NCBI RefSeq assembly: GCF_001577775.1
Contig: NZ_CP010835.1
Coordinates: 1,594,264 to 1,658,263, forward strand
Length of the DNA: 64,000 bases
Reading direction: 5' to 3'
Source of the DNA: Pyrococcus kukulkanii
GTDB taxonomy: Archaea; Methanobacteriota_B; Thermococci; Thermococcales; Thermococcaceae
The notes below the pieces were generated by a model, which did not search any database, had not been told where the DNA came from, and saw only the letters and a list, made by a program, of their open reading frames with translations. Both the position numbers and the translations under genes were made by a program. Shown here in pieces: positions 44,491 through 54,822 of the stretch (positions are counted from its first letter, which is position 1; each line of letters opens with the position of its first letter).

Positions 44491-45341
44491 ATGTTCCTCT
44501 TGCATACAAGGGCCCCCTGTGGTACTCCAAGGCCTCTAGCCACCGCGGGACATTTGGCCTTCAAGAGGAAGAACACCCTCTCATCTTTTATTTCGCTTAG
44601 GGTTTCAAAGTTTCCCTGACCTTTCGCTATTATGACGTCCGCCTTCTCAAGTACCTTCCTAAATTCCTCGCTTATTTCATTGAAAGGAATTCCCACAATC
44701 CTGGTCCCTGTTGAGATTATCTTGCCGAATCTCTCGAAGCCATCTCTCCTCAGGTCTTCGACGGTGACATCGTTTATTATTGGGCCCTCCTTTCCTGCTA
44801 TGTATATTTCAGCTTTTGATATCTCCCTGATCTTCTCCAGAAGGATGGAGTCGAAGTAGTGCTCTCCAACGTTGTCCGTGAGGTATAGAATTACCTCTGC
44901 TTCTCTGACCTTTTCAATTAACTCGTCACTTTCATCCACGTACAGATCTTCCTTGAGCATTTCCTCAACCTGCCTCTCAAGGTCTTCGGGGGAGAATCCA
45001 ACGGAGAAGTCAATTATATTACCAATTATGGCGAGCTTTATGGCTGTTTTTATGTCTATCTCGAGTTTGTTCCTTAATAGCGAGACAACTTTCTTCGCTA
45101 TTTCTGTCGACTTTTCCTTGTATTCCCTGAACGGATCGTCATTTCCGAGGAATTTGTACAGCTCAAGAAACACCTTACTCCCTGCTATTGCTGGTATTGC
45201 ATCTTCGTGATACTCCCTAGCTATTACTTTTGCGGCCAAGAACATGGCTTTTCTTCTCTCTTCCAGATCTTTAGTAGCCATTTCAACGATCTTTTTGCAC
45301 TGATTAGCTATGCACGTGAGGCATTCGTAGTGAACTTTCAT
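44487..45341 (-). CDS. DUF89/ARMT1-family metal-dependent phosphatase
   Basis: A 284-residue protein. The N-terminal cysteine pair CLTCIANQCKK and the active-site signatures LYLTDNVGEHYFDS and AKGQGNFETLSE define the DUF89 family of damage-control phosphatases. These use Mn/Ni and hydrolyse sugar or metabolite phosphates; a P. horikoshii homologue has a solved structure as I recall. ATG 45341 is set by GGGGTGAT. The 3' end overlaps the SFM1-like gene by 4 bp. Confidence 0.85.
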   Translation of the reverse strand: MKVHYECLTCIANQCKKIVEMATKDLEERRKAMFLAAKVIAREYHEDAIPAIAGSKVFLELYKFLGNDDPFREYKEKSTEIAKKVVSLLRNKLEIDIKTAIKLAIIGNIIDFSVGFSPEDLERQVEEMLKEDLYVDESDELIEKVREAEVILYLTDNVGEHYFDSILLEKIREISKAEIYIAGKEGPIINDVTVEDLRRDGFERFGKIISTGTRIVGIPFNEISEEFRKVLEKADVIIAKGQGNFETLSEIKDERVFFLLKAKCPAVARGLGVPQGALVCKRNI

Positions 45342-45411
45342 TTCATCACCCCCGATGGAGTTGTGGGATAGGTTAATAACCGTTCGCATTCTTCCTTATG
45401 GGGGGAATAAA

Positions 45412-46389
45412 ATGCTGGTGGGGAAGGTTCCTCCTGAAATATTGAAGGACATCATATTCAGGGGCCTAGAGCATGGTGATAAGGTTATAATTGGTCCTGG
45501 GGTTGGGATAGATGCTACTGCCATAGATTTTGGTGACTACGTTCTTGTTGCATCTACGGATCCAATAACTGGGGCTGAAGAGCGGATTGGGTTCTATGCG
45601 GTTCACGTTAACGCGAACGATGTTGCAACCTTTGGTGCGGTACCCAAGTGGTTTTTGGTTACTGTTCTCCTGCCCGAGGGGGCTGATGCAGAGTTAGTTA
45701 AGGAGATCATGGGGGAGATGAAGAAGGTAGCCCAGGAAATGGGTGTGGCGATTGTTGGTGGGCATACGGAAGTTACTCCTGGGTTAAAGAAGCCCATAGT
45801 CGTTGGAACTATGCTTGGGGAGGTTGAAAAGGAGAAGTTGGTTGTTCCAAAGCCCAGGCCCGGTGATGCTATAATCCTCACAAAGGGAGCTGGGATTGAA
45901 GGAACTTCAATAATTGCTCACGAGAGGGAGGAAGAGCTTAGGTCAGTCTTTGGCAGGGATTTCGTTGAGAGAGCGAAGGCTTACATCTATGAAATAAGCG
46001 TAGTTAGGGAGGCTTTGATAGCTAGAGAATTTGCTACGGCAATGCATGATCCTACTGAGGGAGGAGTTGCAAACGGCTTACATGAAATGGCTGACGTGGG
46101 TAACTTGGGCTTCAGGATTTTCGCCAATAAGGTCATAGTTAGGGAGGAAACCAAGAAGATATGTGCCTTTTACGACCTTGACCCCTTAGCATTAATAAGC
46201 TCTGGCTCTCTCTTGATTTCGGTACCGAGGGATCATGCCAGGGTTCTAGTGGAGAGGTTGCTGGCTAAGGGGATAAATGCCAGCATAGTAGGTGAGTTCT
46301 TGGCCGAGAGGAAGAGAGTTATAATAGAGGACGGTGTCGAAAGGCCTCTCAGGCGTCCTGAGACTGATGAGCTTTGGAAGATCGTTTAG
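45412..46389 (+). CDS. AIR synthase-related protein, HypE-like without C-terminal cysteine
   Basis: A 325-residue PurM/HypE superfamily ATPase: [69 protein letters not shown]. True HypE ends in a cysteine (PRIC) that carries the thiocyanate; this protein ends ELWKIV, so it cannot do that chemistry. It is one of the extra paralogues of Thermococcales with unknown substrate. ATG 45412 has GGGGGG six bases upstream. Convergent 41-bp overlap with the AI-2E family gene. Confidence 0.8.
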   Translation: MLVGKVPPEILKDIIFRGLEHGDKVIIGPGVGIDATAIDFGDYVLVASTDPITGAEERIGFYAVHVNANDVATFGAVPKWFLVTVLLPEGADAELVKEIMGEMKKVAQEMGVAIVGGHTEVTPGLKKPIVVGTMLGEVEKEKLVVPKPRPGDAIILTKGAGIEGTSIIAHEREEELRSVFGRDFVERAKAYIYEISVVREALIAREFATAMHDPTEGGVANGLHEMADVGNLGFRIFANKVIVREETKKICAFYDLDPLALISSGSLLISVPRDHARVLVERLLAKGINASIVGEFLAERKRVIIEDGVERPLRRPETDELWKIV

Positions 46390-47374
46390 CTTCGTACTCC
46401 TTCCAAACTTCTATCAACGCAAAGAGGAGTCCTATAGCTATAGGCCCCAGGATTATTCCGACTGCCCCAAAGGCCATTATTCCTCCGAATATTCCTACTA
46501 AAGCAACTACAGAGCTCACTTTCGCCCTATGCTTGGTTAGCCTTGGCTTTATGGTGTAGTCCGGTAGTGGGGATATCATAATGAATCCGTAAATCGCGAA
46601 TAGAACAGCTAATCCTGGGGATCTGTGCCAGAGCAACATCGCTCCTATCAGCCACATTATCCATCCACCCATGAAAGGTAGCAATTCAAGGATTATGCAG
46701 AGAATACCTGCCGCTATGGAGCCAGCCGCATTGCTGAGTTTGAAAATATAGAAGCCGATGGAGAGAAAGAAGCCTTTGGTTATGCTGAAGAACAGCCATG
46801 TTTTGAGGATCGCATCAACGGTGTTCCTAACCTTTGTCAACATTCTCTCGCTTATATCTCTGTTCGTGGATGGGAGTAGCTCGTAAACTTCTTTGGCGAG
46901 GAAATCCGCATTTGCTAGGGTTGCGTAGAATACGGCTAGGAACACTATCAGCTGAAGTGCCAGTTTTGGCAGGGAAAGGGTGTACTGAAGGAGCATCCCC
47001 CTCAGCTTTTCGGGGAAGCTCGTTGCCATAGCATCAAATAAAGATGAAAGGGCTCCAGGAACTTTGAGCGTTCCAAGCCAAGAGAAGAAAGCATCGAGGT
47101 ACGTGTAGAGGTTTTTGAGTGTGTCGGTTATCCATAGTGCGACCCCTATTAAGAATAAAATTGATAGGAGTGAAACTATTGCTGAAACGATAAGTAGGCT
47201 CCATCTTCTCCCAACTTTATTAGCCAGCTTTACGTAGAAGGGGTAGGCTATGTAAGTTGCGGCTATCCCAAATACTATGGGGGTTATCAACTCCTTTAAT
47301 GTCTTCCAGACAAGGAAAAGAATTATGGCAACTAAAGCGGCCCAAACTACCTTTTCTCTCTCCAATCCTACCAC
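46349..47374 (-). CDS. AI-2E family (DUF20) transporter-like membrane protein
   Basis: A 341-residue membrane protein with about seven or eight helices in the AI-2E/PerM pattern: paired N-terminal helices, an extracytoplasmic domain (residues about 80-140), then helices with [18 protein letters not shown] and [15 protein letters not shown] near the end. Members export peptides, Na+ or signals; the role in archaea is unknown. GTG 47374 overlaps the stop of the upstream gene, and TTG 47365 is an alternative. Confidence 0.8.
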   Translation of the reverse strand: MVGLEREKVVWAALVAIILFLVWKTLKELITPIVFGIAATYIAYPFYVKLANKVGRRWSLLIVSAIVSLLSILFLIGVALWITDTLKNLYTYLDAFFSWLGTLKVPGALSSLFDAMATSFPEKLRGMLLQYTLSLPKLALQLIVFLAVFYATLANADFLAKEVYELLPSTNRDISERMLTKVRNTVDAILKTWLFFSITKGFFLSIGFYIFKLSNAAGSIAAGILCIILELLPFMGGWIMWLIGAMLLWHRSPGLAVLFAIYGFIMISPLPDYTIKPRLTKHRAKVSSVVALVGIFGGIMAFGAVGIILGPIAIGLLFALIEVWKEYEAKRSSKAHQSQDA

Positions 47375-47820
47375 TTCCAGATGTACTTCAGTAGTTGCTT
47401 CGCTAAGGAGGGCTTGTTAAATACGAAAAGCCTCCCCTTTGGATCGAGGATGAAGTTCTTGCCCACAACTAGATAGCCCTCTTTGGTCTTGTACACCTCT
47501 GCATTCTCTATATCAACGTTAACGTTCAGCTCTTCAGCCATGCTCTCTATTTTCTGTCTCACTTGACTCCTCATAAATTTTATTGGCTTTAAGTTGACCT
47601 CTTCCCCTTTTATTTCTGAGGGATCCATGTAGATTCCCCAGAACTCTTTTGCACATTCAAAGGGATACACATAGTCTGATCCGTACTCCGGGGAGTACAT
47701 CTCATAGATTAAGGCCAGCAGTATCTTTCTTCCATCTCCTCCAAACACCCTTACCTCGACATTAAACTTCTCGTCTTTGAATCCGTTCTCAAAGACCTCA
47801 AGCTTCTCCTCACACTGCAT
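47368..47820 (-). CDS. Conserved hypothetical protein
   Basis: A 150-residue cytosolic-looking protein with mixed strands and helices and a Trp/Lys C-terminus (LLKYIWKW). Notable stretches are [19 protein letters not shown] and [20 protein letters not shown]. No family or catalytic motif recognised. It lies between the SppA gene (4 bp upstream) and the AI-2E protein (overlap), in one operon that seems devoted to membrane functions. Confidence 0.6.
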   Translation of the reverse strand: MQCEEKLEVFENGFKDEKFNVEVRVFGGDGRKILLALIYEMYSPEYGSDYVYPFECAKEFWGIYMDPSEIKGEEVNLKPIKFMRSQVRQKIESMAEELNVNVDIENAEVYKTKEGYLVVGKNFILDPKGRLFVFNKPSLAKQLLKYIWKW

Positions 47821-47824
47821 GTTC

Positions 47825-48817
47825 TCACCCCTTTATGTAGGGGTAAACATAATTCGCTGGCATGTATAGGGTTACACTTTCAGATATCTCAAATTCTTGA
47901 GGTTTTGAATCGAACATTATAACCTTCGCGGATGTTACGTTCATTAGCTTGAGCAGTGTCCTTATCGCTGAGTCAAGATCTCCAGTTTCATCCACTAGTG
48001 TTCCTTTCACGTCTTTCGCAAACCAAACCCTTCCATCTGCGTATTTCTTAGTTTCGTTTAATGTCATATTCCTTCCTTCGCTGACGACGTTCAGGAATTC
48101 ATTGAAGTACATTTCTATCTGGTCTCTAATCATTTTCCTTTCTTCTGGTGTTAGACCCCTCCAATCGGCCCCCGTATCCTTATATGGTCCCGTCTTAAAT
48201 ACTTCAACCTTTATTCCGTTCATCTCGTAGTATTTCTCGGCGTTGAAGTGGACATATATTACGCCTATGCTACCAACCTCCGCTAGCGGATCTGCAACTA
48301 TCTTATTGGCAGCACACGCAATGTAGTACGCTCCCGAATCCATGTATCCCCCGGAGTATGCAACTATGGGCTTAAGGTAACTTAACTTCTTCAGCTCTTC
48401 ATATATTATCCTAACGGGTCCCGCCATTCCTCCTGGGCTCTCTATCCAGAGGAGAACTCCCCCAATTGAGGAGTTTTCACGTATCCCCCTAATGATCTTT
48501 ACAACGTGCAGGGCGAGCTGATTATCTATCGGCCCGAAAATAGGAACTATTGCAATGCTGACATTGCCTTTTCCCTTTTCCTGGGATAACAGGGATTTCA
48601 AATACTCAATCTCGTTCTTCATATCCTCTATTTTCAACTTCAGGAGAGGGGTTTCGTTTGTCGTTTGATTTAAGCTACCAACTTGAACCTGGGGAAGTGT
48701 TTGATTGTACGATTTAAGGGCTCCAATTTGCATATAAAGCAGAACATTTGCTATTGCCGAGAACCCGAGTATTAGCAGTAGGATGAACGTAAGATATTTC
48801 CAGACTCCATTTGTCAT
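47825..48817 (-). CDS. sppA: Signal peptide peptidase SppA-like serine protease (S49)
   Basis: A 330-residue membrane protease with one N-terminal helix (FILLLILGFSAIANVLLYM), then a catalytic S49 domain: IVPIFGPIDNQLALHVVKII, LWIESPGGMAGPVRIIYEEL and YSGGYMDSGAYYIACAANKI with the serine nucleophile. A lysine (VFKTGPYKDTGADWRGLT) completes the Ser-Lys dyad. It degrades released signal peptides. ATG 48817 is set by GGAGGTG five bases upstream. The homologue in T. kodakarensis is characterised. Confidence 0.92.
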   Translation of the reverse strand: MTNGVWKYLTFILLLILGFSAIANVLLYMQIGALKSYNQTLPQVQVGSLNQTTNETPLLKLKIEDMKNEIEYLKSLLSQEKGKGNVSIAIVPIFGPIDNQLALHVVKIIRGIRENSSIGGVLLWIESPGGMAGPVRIIYEELKKLSYLKPIVAYSGGYMDSGAYYIACAANKIVADPLAEVGSIGVIYVHFNAEKYYEMNGIKVEVFKTGPYKDTGADWRGLTPEERKMIRDQIEMYFNEFLNVVSEGRNMTLNETKKYADGRVWFAKDVKGTLVDETGDLDSAIRTLLKLMNVTSAKVIMFDSKPQEFEISESVTLYMPANYVYPYIKG

Positions 48818-48873
48818 TTTTGCACCTCCCACTTTTTATCGCGGCTATTCCTTTATATACCTTCCAAACCTTA

Positions 48874-48925
48874 TGCAAAAATTTTTAAAGTTACCACTCA
48901 AGGTGTATGTGGAAAAATTTTTGCA
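48874..48925. promoter_or_regulatory. 13-bp inverted repeat across the aIF1A promoter
   Basis: TGCAAAAATTTTT (48874-48886) and AAAAATTTTTGCA (48913-48925) form a perfect inverted repeat separated by 26 bp. The left arm overlaps the TATA-like ATTTTTAAAG of the aIF1A gene, and the right arm lies near its expected start. The sppA TATA (plus-strand ctttatatac, 48851-48860) is just outside. Confidence 0.4.
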
Positions 48926-48945
48926 AAAATCAGGAGGTGATGCTC

Positions 48946-49287
48946 ATGCCTAAGAAGGAGAGGAAGGTTGAGGGTGAAGAAGTTATAAGGGTTCCGCTTC
49001 CAGAGGGAAACCAGCTGTTCGGTGTCGTTGAGCAGGCATTAGGTGCAGGGTGGATGGATGTTAGATGTGAGGATGGAAAAGTTAGAAGATGCAGAATTCC
49101 AGGAAGGCTTAGGAGGAGGGTCTGGATCAAGGTCGGTGACCTCGTAATAGTTCAGCCGTGGCCAGTCCAGAGTGATAAGAGAGGAGACATAGTCTATAGG
49201 TACACACAGACCCAAGTGGATTGGTTGCTTAGGAAGGGCAAGATAAGTCAGGAATTCCTGACTGGTGGCTCCCTGCTATTAGAGTGA
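48946..49287 (+). CDS. eif1A: Translation initiation factor aIF1A
   Basis: A 113-residue OB-fold initiation factor promoting scanning-independent start selection on the 30S subunit. It reads [20 protein letters not shown], then the core [22 protein letters not shown] (split around basic residues) and [23 protein letters not shown] 48946 follows GGAGGTGATG, so the upstream ATG at 48907 is not the start. It heads the RIO1-KH-topoisomerase VI operon. Confidence 0.96.
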   Translation: MPKKERKVEGEEVIRVPLPEGNQLFGVVEQALGAGWMDVRCEDGKVRRCRIPGRLRRRVWIKVGDLVIVQPWPVQSDKRGDIVYRYTQTQVDWLLRKGKISQEFLTGGSLLLE

Positions 49288-49293
49288 TGAGTT

Positions 49294-50094
49294 ATGGAGA
49301 GGCTTGACAGGGAAATTGCAGAGGTGCTTGGCCTTACAGAAAAGAGAGAGAAGGACAGCGAACTCTTTAAAGTTTTCAGCGAAGTCTTTGACAGAACCAC
49401 CGTTGAAACGATAAGCTACTTTTACAGGAGAGGAAAGATAGAGAGGTTGTATGGCGTCTTAAGCACGGGCAAAGAGGCTAACGTGTTTGCAGGCTATGAT
49501 GCTAAGGGAAATAGGATTGCCGTGAAGATATACAGGACATACACCACAGAATTCAGGAGGATATGGGAGTATCTCGCGGCTGATCCCAGGGTTGGGTACC
49601 TTCCCAAAGATATCAGGAAGCTTGTGTTTGTGTGGACGAGAAGAGAGTTCAAGAACCTGCAGAGGGCAATGAAGTACGCCGTTAGGGCCCCAGAACCAAT
49701 AGCGTTTCGTAACAACATTTTAATTATGGAATACATCGGGGATGAAATGCCTGCTCCGAGATTAAAGGATGTTGAAAAAGATTTAGAGCTTAAAGACTTC
49801 GAGGAGCTTTATGATTTTGCAATAGGAGCCATAGAAAAGTTGTGGAAGAGGGGAGATATGGTTCATGGGGATCTAAGCGAGTACAACATACTCATTTGGA
49901 ATGAACCCGTGATAATAGACTGGTCTCAGGCTACCGTTAAGAGGAATAGGATGAGCTTAACTCTCCTTTACAGGGATATCAGGAATATAATCAATTACTT
50001 TGGTAAAAAGGGTGTAAGTGTTGAAGATCCTGAGGAAAAGTTCCGCGAGTTGGCGGGTGATGAGTTATGGGAGAGGAATTTGAGGAGCTTATGA
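49294..50094 (+). CDS. rio1: RIO1-type serine/threonine protein kinase
   Basis: A 266-residue atypical kinase. The P-loop GVLSTGKEANVFAG replaces the usual glycine loop, with catalytic HGDLSEYNIL and metal-binding VIIDWSQA. The hinge is IMEYIGDEMPAPRL. RIO1 acts in late small-subunit maturation and as an ATPase. It overlaps the downstream KH protein gene by 28 bp, mirroring the functional link in ribosome maturation. Confidence 0.95.
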   Translation: MERLDREIAEVLGLTEKREKDSELFKVFSEVFDRTTVETISYFYRRGKIERLYGVLSTGKEANVFAGYDAKGNRIAVKIYRTYTTEFRRIWEYLAADPRVGYLPKDIRKLVFVWTRREFKNLQRAMKYAVRAPEPIAFRNNILIMEYIGDEMPAPRLKDVEKDLELKDFEELYDFAIGAIEKLWKRGDMVHGDLSEYNILIWNEPVIIDWSQATVKRNRMSLTLLYRDIRNIINYFGKKGVSVEDPEEKFRELAGDELWERNLRSL

Positions 50095-50735
50095 AGAAGT
50101 ATGAGAAGGTAACTAAGGACGGCGAGATAGTTAGGGAGGAAGGAGATGATGAAGAGTGGGAAGAGTTCTTCAGGCAGGAGGAGTACGTTAAGATACCCAA
50201 GGAGAGAATTGCCGTTCTCATAGGAAAGAAGGGTAGCACCAAAAGGGAGATTGAGAGGAGAACTAAGACAAAGATCGAGGTAGATAGCGAGACAGGAGAA
50301 GTTTGGATAACCTCAACAAAAGAGACTGACGATCCTCTCGCCGTTTGGAAGGCGAGAGATATAGTTCTGGCTATAGGGAGGGGCTTCTCTCCAGAGAGGG
50401 CCTTCAGGCTACTTAACGAGGGGGAATACCTTGAGATAATAAACCTCACTGACATAATTATCGGCAACGAGAAAAATGCCCTCCCCAGGGTTAGGGGCAG
50501 GATAATTGGTAGGAAAGGCAGGACGAGGCAGATAATTGAGGAGATGAGCGGAGCAAGCGTAAGCGTTTACGGGAAAACTGTAGCCATAATTGGCAACCCA
50601 ATTCAGATAGAGATTGCAAAAACTGCAATAGAGAAGCTCGCCAGGGGTTCACCCCACGGAACCGTCTACAGATACCTAGAGAGAAGGAAGAAGGATCTCG
50701 AACTTGAGGGCTCGAGGTATTATGAAAACCTGTGA
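50067..50735 (+). CDS. KH-domain RNA-binding protein (Dim2/Pno1 homologue)
   Basis: A 222-residue protein with two KH domains. KH1 covers residues about 40-110 (RIAVLIGKKGSTKREIERRT). KH2 covers about 125-200 (RGRIIGRKGRTRQIIEEMSG with the GRKG loop). It corresponds to archaeal Dim2p, which binds the 3' end of 16S rRNA and assists small-subunit maturation, and it interacts with aIF2alpha in Pyrococcus as I recall. ATG 50067 has GGTGAT upstream. Confidence 0.93.
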   Translation: MGEEFEELMKKYEKVTKDGEIVREEGDDEEWEEFFRQEEYVKIPKERIAVLIGKKGSTKREIERRTKTKIEVDSETGEVWITSTKETDDPLAVWKARDIVLAIGRGFSPERAFRLLNEGEYLEIINLTDIIIGNEKNALPRVRGRIIGRKGRTRQIIEEMSGASVSVYGKTVAIIGNPIQIEIAKTAIEKLARGSPHGTVYRYLERRKKDLELEGSRYYENL

Positions 50736-50744
50736 GGTGTTGAT

Positions 50745-52439
50745 ATGGCCGAAGCAAGGGATCTATTTAAGGAGTTTAAGGTTCAAAGTGTAAGCGAGTT
50801 CTTCAGAAGGAACGCAGCAATGCTTGGCTATACAGGCAAGGTTAGATCGCTGACAACAATAATCCACGAGGCGGTAACGAATTCTTTGGATGCATGTGAA
50901 GAAGCTGGAATACTTCCCTACATTAGAGTTGAAATTGAGGAGCTTGGGAAGGAGCACTACAAGGTGATAGTTGAGGACAATGGGCCTGGGATCCCGGAAG
51001 ATTACATTCCCCACGTCTTCGGTAAGATGCTCGCTGGAACTAAGGCTCACAGGAACATTCAGAGTAGGGGACAACAGGGTATAGGTATCTCGGGAGCGGT
51101 AATGTTCGCTCAGATAACGAGCGGTAAAGCTACTCGCGTTATCACATCTACCGGCAGAGACATAGTTGAGGCCTGGGTTAAGATAGATGTCCAGAAAAAT
51201 GAGGGTAAAATAGTGAAGAAGATCAAGCATCCAAACCCCAAGGGCTGGAGGGGAACGAGGATAGAGCTCGAGGTTAAGGACGTAAAGTACGTCCGCTCGA
51301 AGCAGGGCGTTTACTGGTATTTAAAGCTTACAGCAATAGCAAACCCTCACGCTCACATAGAGCTAATTGAGCCGGATGGAAAGCTAATTGTATTCCCAAG
51401 ATCGAGCGAGGAAATTCCCGAGCCACCCGTGGAGATGAAGCCCCATCCAAAGGGAGTAATGACGGACGACGTTTATACAATGGCTCACAGGAGTAAGAGG
51501 AGTAGCGTTAGAAGGTTTTTAGTTTCAGAGTTCTCGAGGATCAGCGATAAGAAAATTGACGAGCTTATAAAATACATAGCCGCCCTTAGGCTGATAAAAT
51601 CTGAGGAAAGGAAAGAAATTAGGGAGCAACTATACGAAAGGCTGGCCAGGGGAGAGGTTGATGCAGTTCTCAAGTCCTTTGGCAGGAAGTGGAAGAAGGT
51701 CGTGGAACAGGTAACCAAGATCATGGAGAAGCCCCCGGAGAAGCTAACTTGGCACGAGGCTGAAGAGATAGTCGAGGCATTTAAGCTGATGAAGTTCCTG
51801 GCACCACCAACTCACGGCCTAAGGCCCATCGGGGAGGAAAACATCGAGAAGGGTCTCAAAGCGATTCTGAGGCCCGAGTTTGTAACGGCAATAACTAGAC
51901 CTCCAAAGGTGTACGCTGGAGGTATCCCCTTCCAGGTCGAAGTTGGGCTGGCCTATGGAGGACACATAACAAGTTCCGAGGTTTTGAGATACGCTAACAG
52001 GGTTCCACTTCTCTTCGATGCAGGTTCATGTGTAATAACATCAGCAGTGAGGAGCATAGACTGGAAGAGGTACAGGATAGATTCATTTGACACTGCCCCA
52101 CTCGTCGTTTTGGTCAACGTTATCAGCGTTCACGTTCCCTACACGAGCACTGGTAAGCAGAGCATTGCCGACATCGATGAGATATACAATGAGATAAGGC
52201 TTGCCTTGATGGACGCTGCAAGGAAGTTAGCCTTTTATCTTGGCGGTAAGTTCAGGAGGTTATACCAGGTTAAGAGGAGGAAGACTCTCGAGAAGTATCT
52301 CCCCGAGATTGCCAGAGCTCTGCACATACTAACTGGAGAGCCTGAAGAGAAAATCAAGGAGTACTTCTTGAACCTTATAGAGAGTAAAATCGAAGTTGAG
52401 GAGGTGAGTGAGGTTGAAGCTGAAGCGACAGAAGCCTAG
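50745..52439 (+). CDS. top6B: DNA topoisomerase VI subunit B
   Basis: A 564-residue GHKL ATPase subunit. Bergerat motifs: N box [15 protein letters not shown]1 [14 protein letters not shown]2/G3 [18 protein letters not shown] helix-two-turn-helix and transducer follow, with the switch lysine near [13 protein letters not shown]. With subunit A it relaxes and decatenates DNA by double-strand passage. ATG 50745 follows the KH gene by 9 bp. It overlaps top6A by about 26 bp. Confidence 0.97.
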   Translation: MAEARDLFKEFKVQSVSEFFRRNAAMLGYTGKVRSLTTIIHEAVTNSLDACEEAGILPYIRVEIEELGKEHYKVIVEDNGPGIPEDYIPHVFGKMLAGTKAHRNIQSRGQQGIGISGAVMFAQITSGKATRVITSTGRDIVEAWVKIDVQKNEGKIVKKIKHPNPKGWRGTRIELEVKDVKYVRSKQGVYWYLKLTAIANPHAHIELIEPDGKLIVFPRSSEEIPEPPVEMKPHPKGVMTDDVYTMAHRSKRSSVRRFLVSEFSRISDKKIDELIKYIAALRLIKSEERKEIREQLYERLARGEVDAVLKSFGRKWKKVVEQVTKIMEKPPEKLTWHEAEEIVEAFKLMKFLAPPTHGLRPIGEENIEKGLKAILRPEFVTAITRPPKVYAGGIPFQVEVGLAYGGHITSSEVLRYANRVPLLFDAGSCVITSAVRSIDWKRYRIDSFDTAPLVVLVNVISVHVPYTSTGKQSIADIDEIYNEIRLALMDAARKLAFYLGGKFRRLYQVKRRKTLEKYLPEIARALHILTGEPEEKIKEYFLNLIESKIEVEEVSEVEAEATEA

Positions 52440-53562
52440 GGAGAAGTTCTCTTACGATCCTCAGAAGGTTCTCAAAAAGCTTGAGGAGGTAGCTCAAAAG
52501 ATACTTGAAGATGTTAAGGCAGGTAAGAATCCCTACTTTGATGTTCCAACAAGAGGGTTAAATAACGTATACTTCGATGAAGAAGCGAGACTGATAAGGA
52601 TGGGCGATAAGCTCTCAAGGAGATACTTCCTCAACGTGGCTCATGCGAGGAAGTTCATGCAAACCCTACTCTTAATGGCCTATGTTAAGAGGCTGGTAAG
52701 TGAAGGAAAGCACGCGAGCTTAAGAGAAGCGTACTATGCCAACAAGCACACTATCCCAGGGACTAAGGAGAACACGTTCGAAGATCAGAGCGAGAGCGAT
52801 CCAATAATAGAGGATCTCGAGAGGATGCTTGGTGTCCTAAGAGAGGAAATGCATATTACAGCGGATAGAAGAGGATACATCTATGGAGATATAGTCATCA
52901 AGGATGGAGAAGATGAGTTCAATGCATCTAAACTCGGTACGGGTGGTTGGGCAGTTCCTGGGACAGTAGAGCACATTCAGTTTCCGGAAGTAAACGTTGA
53001 TTACGTTCTCGTCGTTGAGACCGCGGCAATGGCTGACAGGCTTATTGAGGAAAAATATCCGAAGAGGGAAAACTGTTTAATCGTGGCAACCCAGGGTCAG
53101 GCTTCGAGAGGTGTTAGAAGGTTAATCCACAGGCTCCACTATGAGGAGGGTCTCCCAATAATAGTCTTCACCGACGGTGACCCCTACGGTTGGTACATTT
53201 ACTCTACGATTAAGCAGGGATCTATTAATCTTGCCTATCTAAGCGAGAAGCTCGCAACTCCCGATGCAAAGTTCGTTGGGATGACAATGGACGACATAAA
53301 GGAGTATGGCCTTGAGAACGTTACCGAGAAGCTCAAGGGAATCCCCCCAGACAAGAAGGGAGGTCCTACTGGAGATTACAAGAGGATAATTGAAGAGCTT
53401 AACTATCCATGGTTCCAGAACAAGGAGTGGCAGAGGCAACTTAAGCTCGCGCTTAAGTGGGGGGTCAGGATTGAACAGCAGGCTCTGGCAAATAAGAGCT
53501 TGGAGTTCGTGGCAAAGGAGTATTTGCCCGAGAAAATAAGGGAGGGTAAGCTCCTTCCGTGA
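52414..53562 (+). CDS. top6A: DNA topoisomerase VI subunit A (Spo11-like)
   Basis: A 382-residue catalytic subunit. The CAP/winged-helix domain has the nucleophilic tyrosine region [14 protein letters not shown]. The Toprim domain has the glutamate in [11 protein letters not shown] and the DxD pair in [20 protein letters not shown]. The start is TTG 52414 ([11 protein letters not shown] follows), consistent with known Pyrococcus proteins; a GTG at 52408 sits in the ribosome site GGAGGTGA. Forms an A2B2 enzyme with Top6B. DUF530 follows after 6 bp. Confidence 0.96.
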   Translation: MKLKRQKPREKFSYDPQKVLKKLEEVAQKILEDVKAGKNPYFDVPTRGLNNVYFDEEARLIRMGDKLSRRYFLNVAHARKFMQTLLLMAYVKRLVSEGKHASLREAYYANKHTIPGTKENTFEDQSESDPIIEDLERMLGVLREEMHITADRRGYIYGDIVIKDGEDEFNASKLGTGGWAVPGTVEHIQFPEVNVDYVLVVETAAMADRLIEEKYPKRENCLIVATQGQASRGVRRLIHRLHYEEGLPIIVFTDGDPYGWYIYSTIKQGSINLAYLSEKLATPDAKFVGMTMDDIKEYGLENVTEKLKGIPPDKKGGPTGDYKRIIEELNYPWFQNKEWQRQLKLALKWGVRIEQQALANKSLEFVAKEYLPEKIREGKLLP

Positions 53563-53568
53563 TGAGCC

Positions 53569-54816
53569 ATGCCGACTACTGAGGAGCTAATAGCGAGGGT
53601 AAATAAAACATTGGATGATATAGCAATAGACACCCCAGGGTTATTTGATGATTTTGACGTTCCAAAATTATTTTTTGTTTTCAAAAACAGGTTAGACATT
53701 CTAAAGGATCTAGAAGAGGAGTTAGAGAGGAGAGTAGGCGAATTAGGTCCGGCTCCAGTATTTAAGGATAAAAAATCGAAAGATCCTCATCTCTCATGGA
53801 TATATAGGAAGAGGCACTACAGATCACTAACCCTTGAAAGGCTGAGGGCTGCAATAACCGCTCATAAAATGGCCTTAGCTATCCTTGACTCTAACTACAC
53901 GCTAAAGAAAGGCAAAGTCGAAATTCCCTTAGAGTCTTTAAAGAAGAGTGATATTCCTAAAGTTAGAGTCGTTGAAAAACCTGTTAGACTTGGAAGGATT
54001 GACATATTGCCCTACTTAGCTTACTCGGGGGATGTTTTGAGGTTGCTTGGTCAAAGAGGGATTGACATTAGGGAACATTTCAAGTTCATAAAGAGTAAAC
54101 TTAGGGAAGAGGGTACAGTAAGGAAAGAGAAGTTCAGAATAGAGGTTGAGTATTGGGAGGATGGAAAGCTCAAAAAGGAAAAGCTTGACTTACCAGTTGA
54201 TGCTGACATAGAGGGAGAGTTAAGGAAGAGGTTCGGGAGAAGGTTTAGATGGAGAGTTTTGAGCTATGTTAAAACCGTAGGTGTTCTAATAAACAACCAC
54301 TATACAGTTGATAACCTTGCCCTTGCATATTCTACCCTGAATCCAAAAGATGGTGCTAGATTGTTAGCTCTCGACATTTTCAGGTACTACTTTTTGACCT
54401 CAGAGAAAGAAAGGGAGAACATCTCGCTATATCCTGGGATAAGGTCATGTATAGATTGTCACTATTCCCTATTTGACATACCATTCAAAGAGAGGACAGA
54501 CTTCAAGGTTGGGTTTGGCAGTCTGCTCCTAATAAGGAAGTGCGAAATAGAAAAGATGCTTGTTAAGAAGAGAAGTGACATAACAAGATTGCCTAACTAT
54601 GTTTTGGGCGGGGTTATACTGTATGGAATCTCAAGCTTTACTGAGGAAGAGGTAGCCAATCTTCTCGAGATAGACATTGGTGAGCTTAGGGAGGGAATTA
54701 GAAAGTTCGTGGTTTCGGGCCTTCACAAGGTTGTGTTCTCAGATGTAAGCAAGTTTGAGAAATTTATGCCAAAGAGCGAGAAGGCAAAGAAGTTCCTTGA
54801 GCTTCTCCAGGGGTGA
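53569..54816 (+). CDS. DUF530-like archaeal protein in the topoisomerase VI operon
   Basis: A 415-residue soluble protein with no signal peptide. Residues 1-100 are helical with basic patches. A middle basic region (KEKLDLPVDADIEGELRKRF) is followed by a potential metal site SCIDCHYSLFDIPF near residue 300 and a C-terminal helical domain with TEEEVANLLEIDIGELREGI resembling a helix-turn-helix. I place it in DUF530 from memory. It lies 6 bp after top6A and 6 bp before DUF1699, all one operon, so a DNA-related role is plausible but unproven. Confidence 0.6.
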   Translation: MPTTEELIARVNKTLDDIAIDTPGLFDDFDVPKLFFVFKNRLDILKDLEEELERRVGELGPAPVFKDKKSKDPHLSWIYRKRHYRSLTLERLRAAITAHKMALAILDSNYTLKKGKVEIPLESLKKSDIPKVRVVEKPVRLGRIDILPYLAYSGDVLRLLGQRGIDIREHFKFIKSKLREEGTVRKEKFRIEVEYWEDGKLKKEKLDLPVDADIEGELRKRFGRRFRWRVLSYVKTVGVLINNHYTVDNLALAYSTLNPKDGARLLALDIFRYYFLTSEKERENISLYPGIRSCIDCHYSLFDIPFKERTDFKVGFGSLLLIRKCEIEKMLVKKRSDITRLPNYVLGGVILYGISSFTEEEVANLLEIDIGELREGIRKFVVSGLHKVVFSDVSKFEKFMPKSEKAKKFLELLQG

Positions 54817-54822
54817 AATTTT

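Noticed and set aside
48907..48945. N-terminal extension of aIF1A from the upstream ATG
   Set aside because: The ribosome site GGAGGTGATG would lie inside the coding region, and the known protein starts at MPKKERK.
53564..53610. C-box-like GTGATGA followed by CTGA near the DUF530-like gene start
   Set aside because: No C' or second D box follows, and both motifs are accounted for by the top6A stop/ribosome site region and the next coding sequence.
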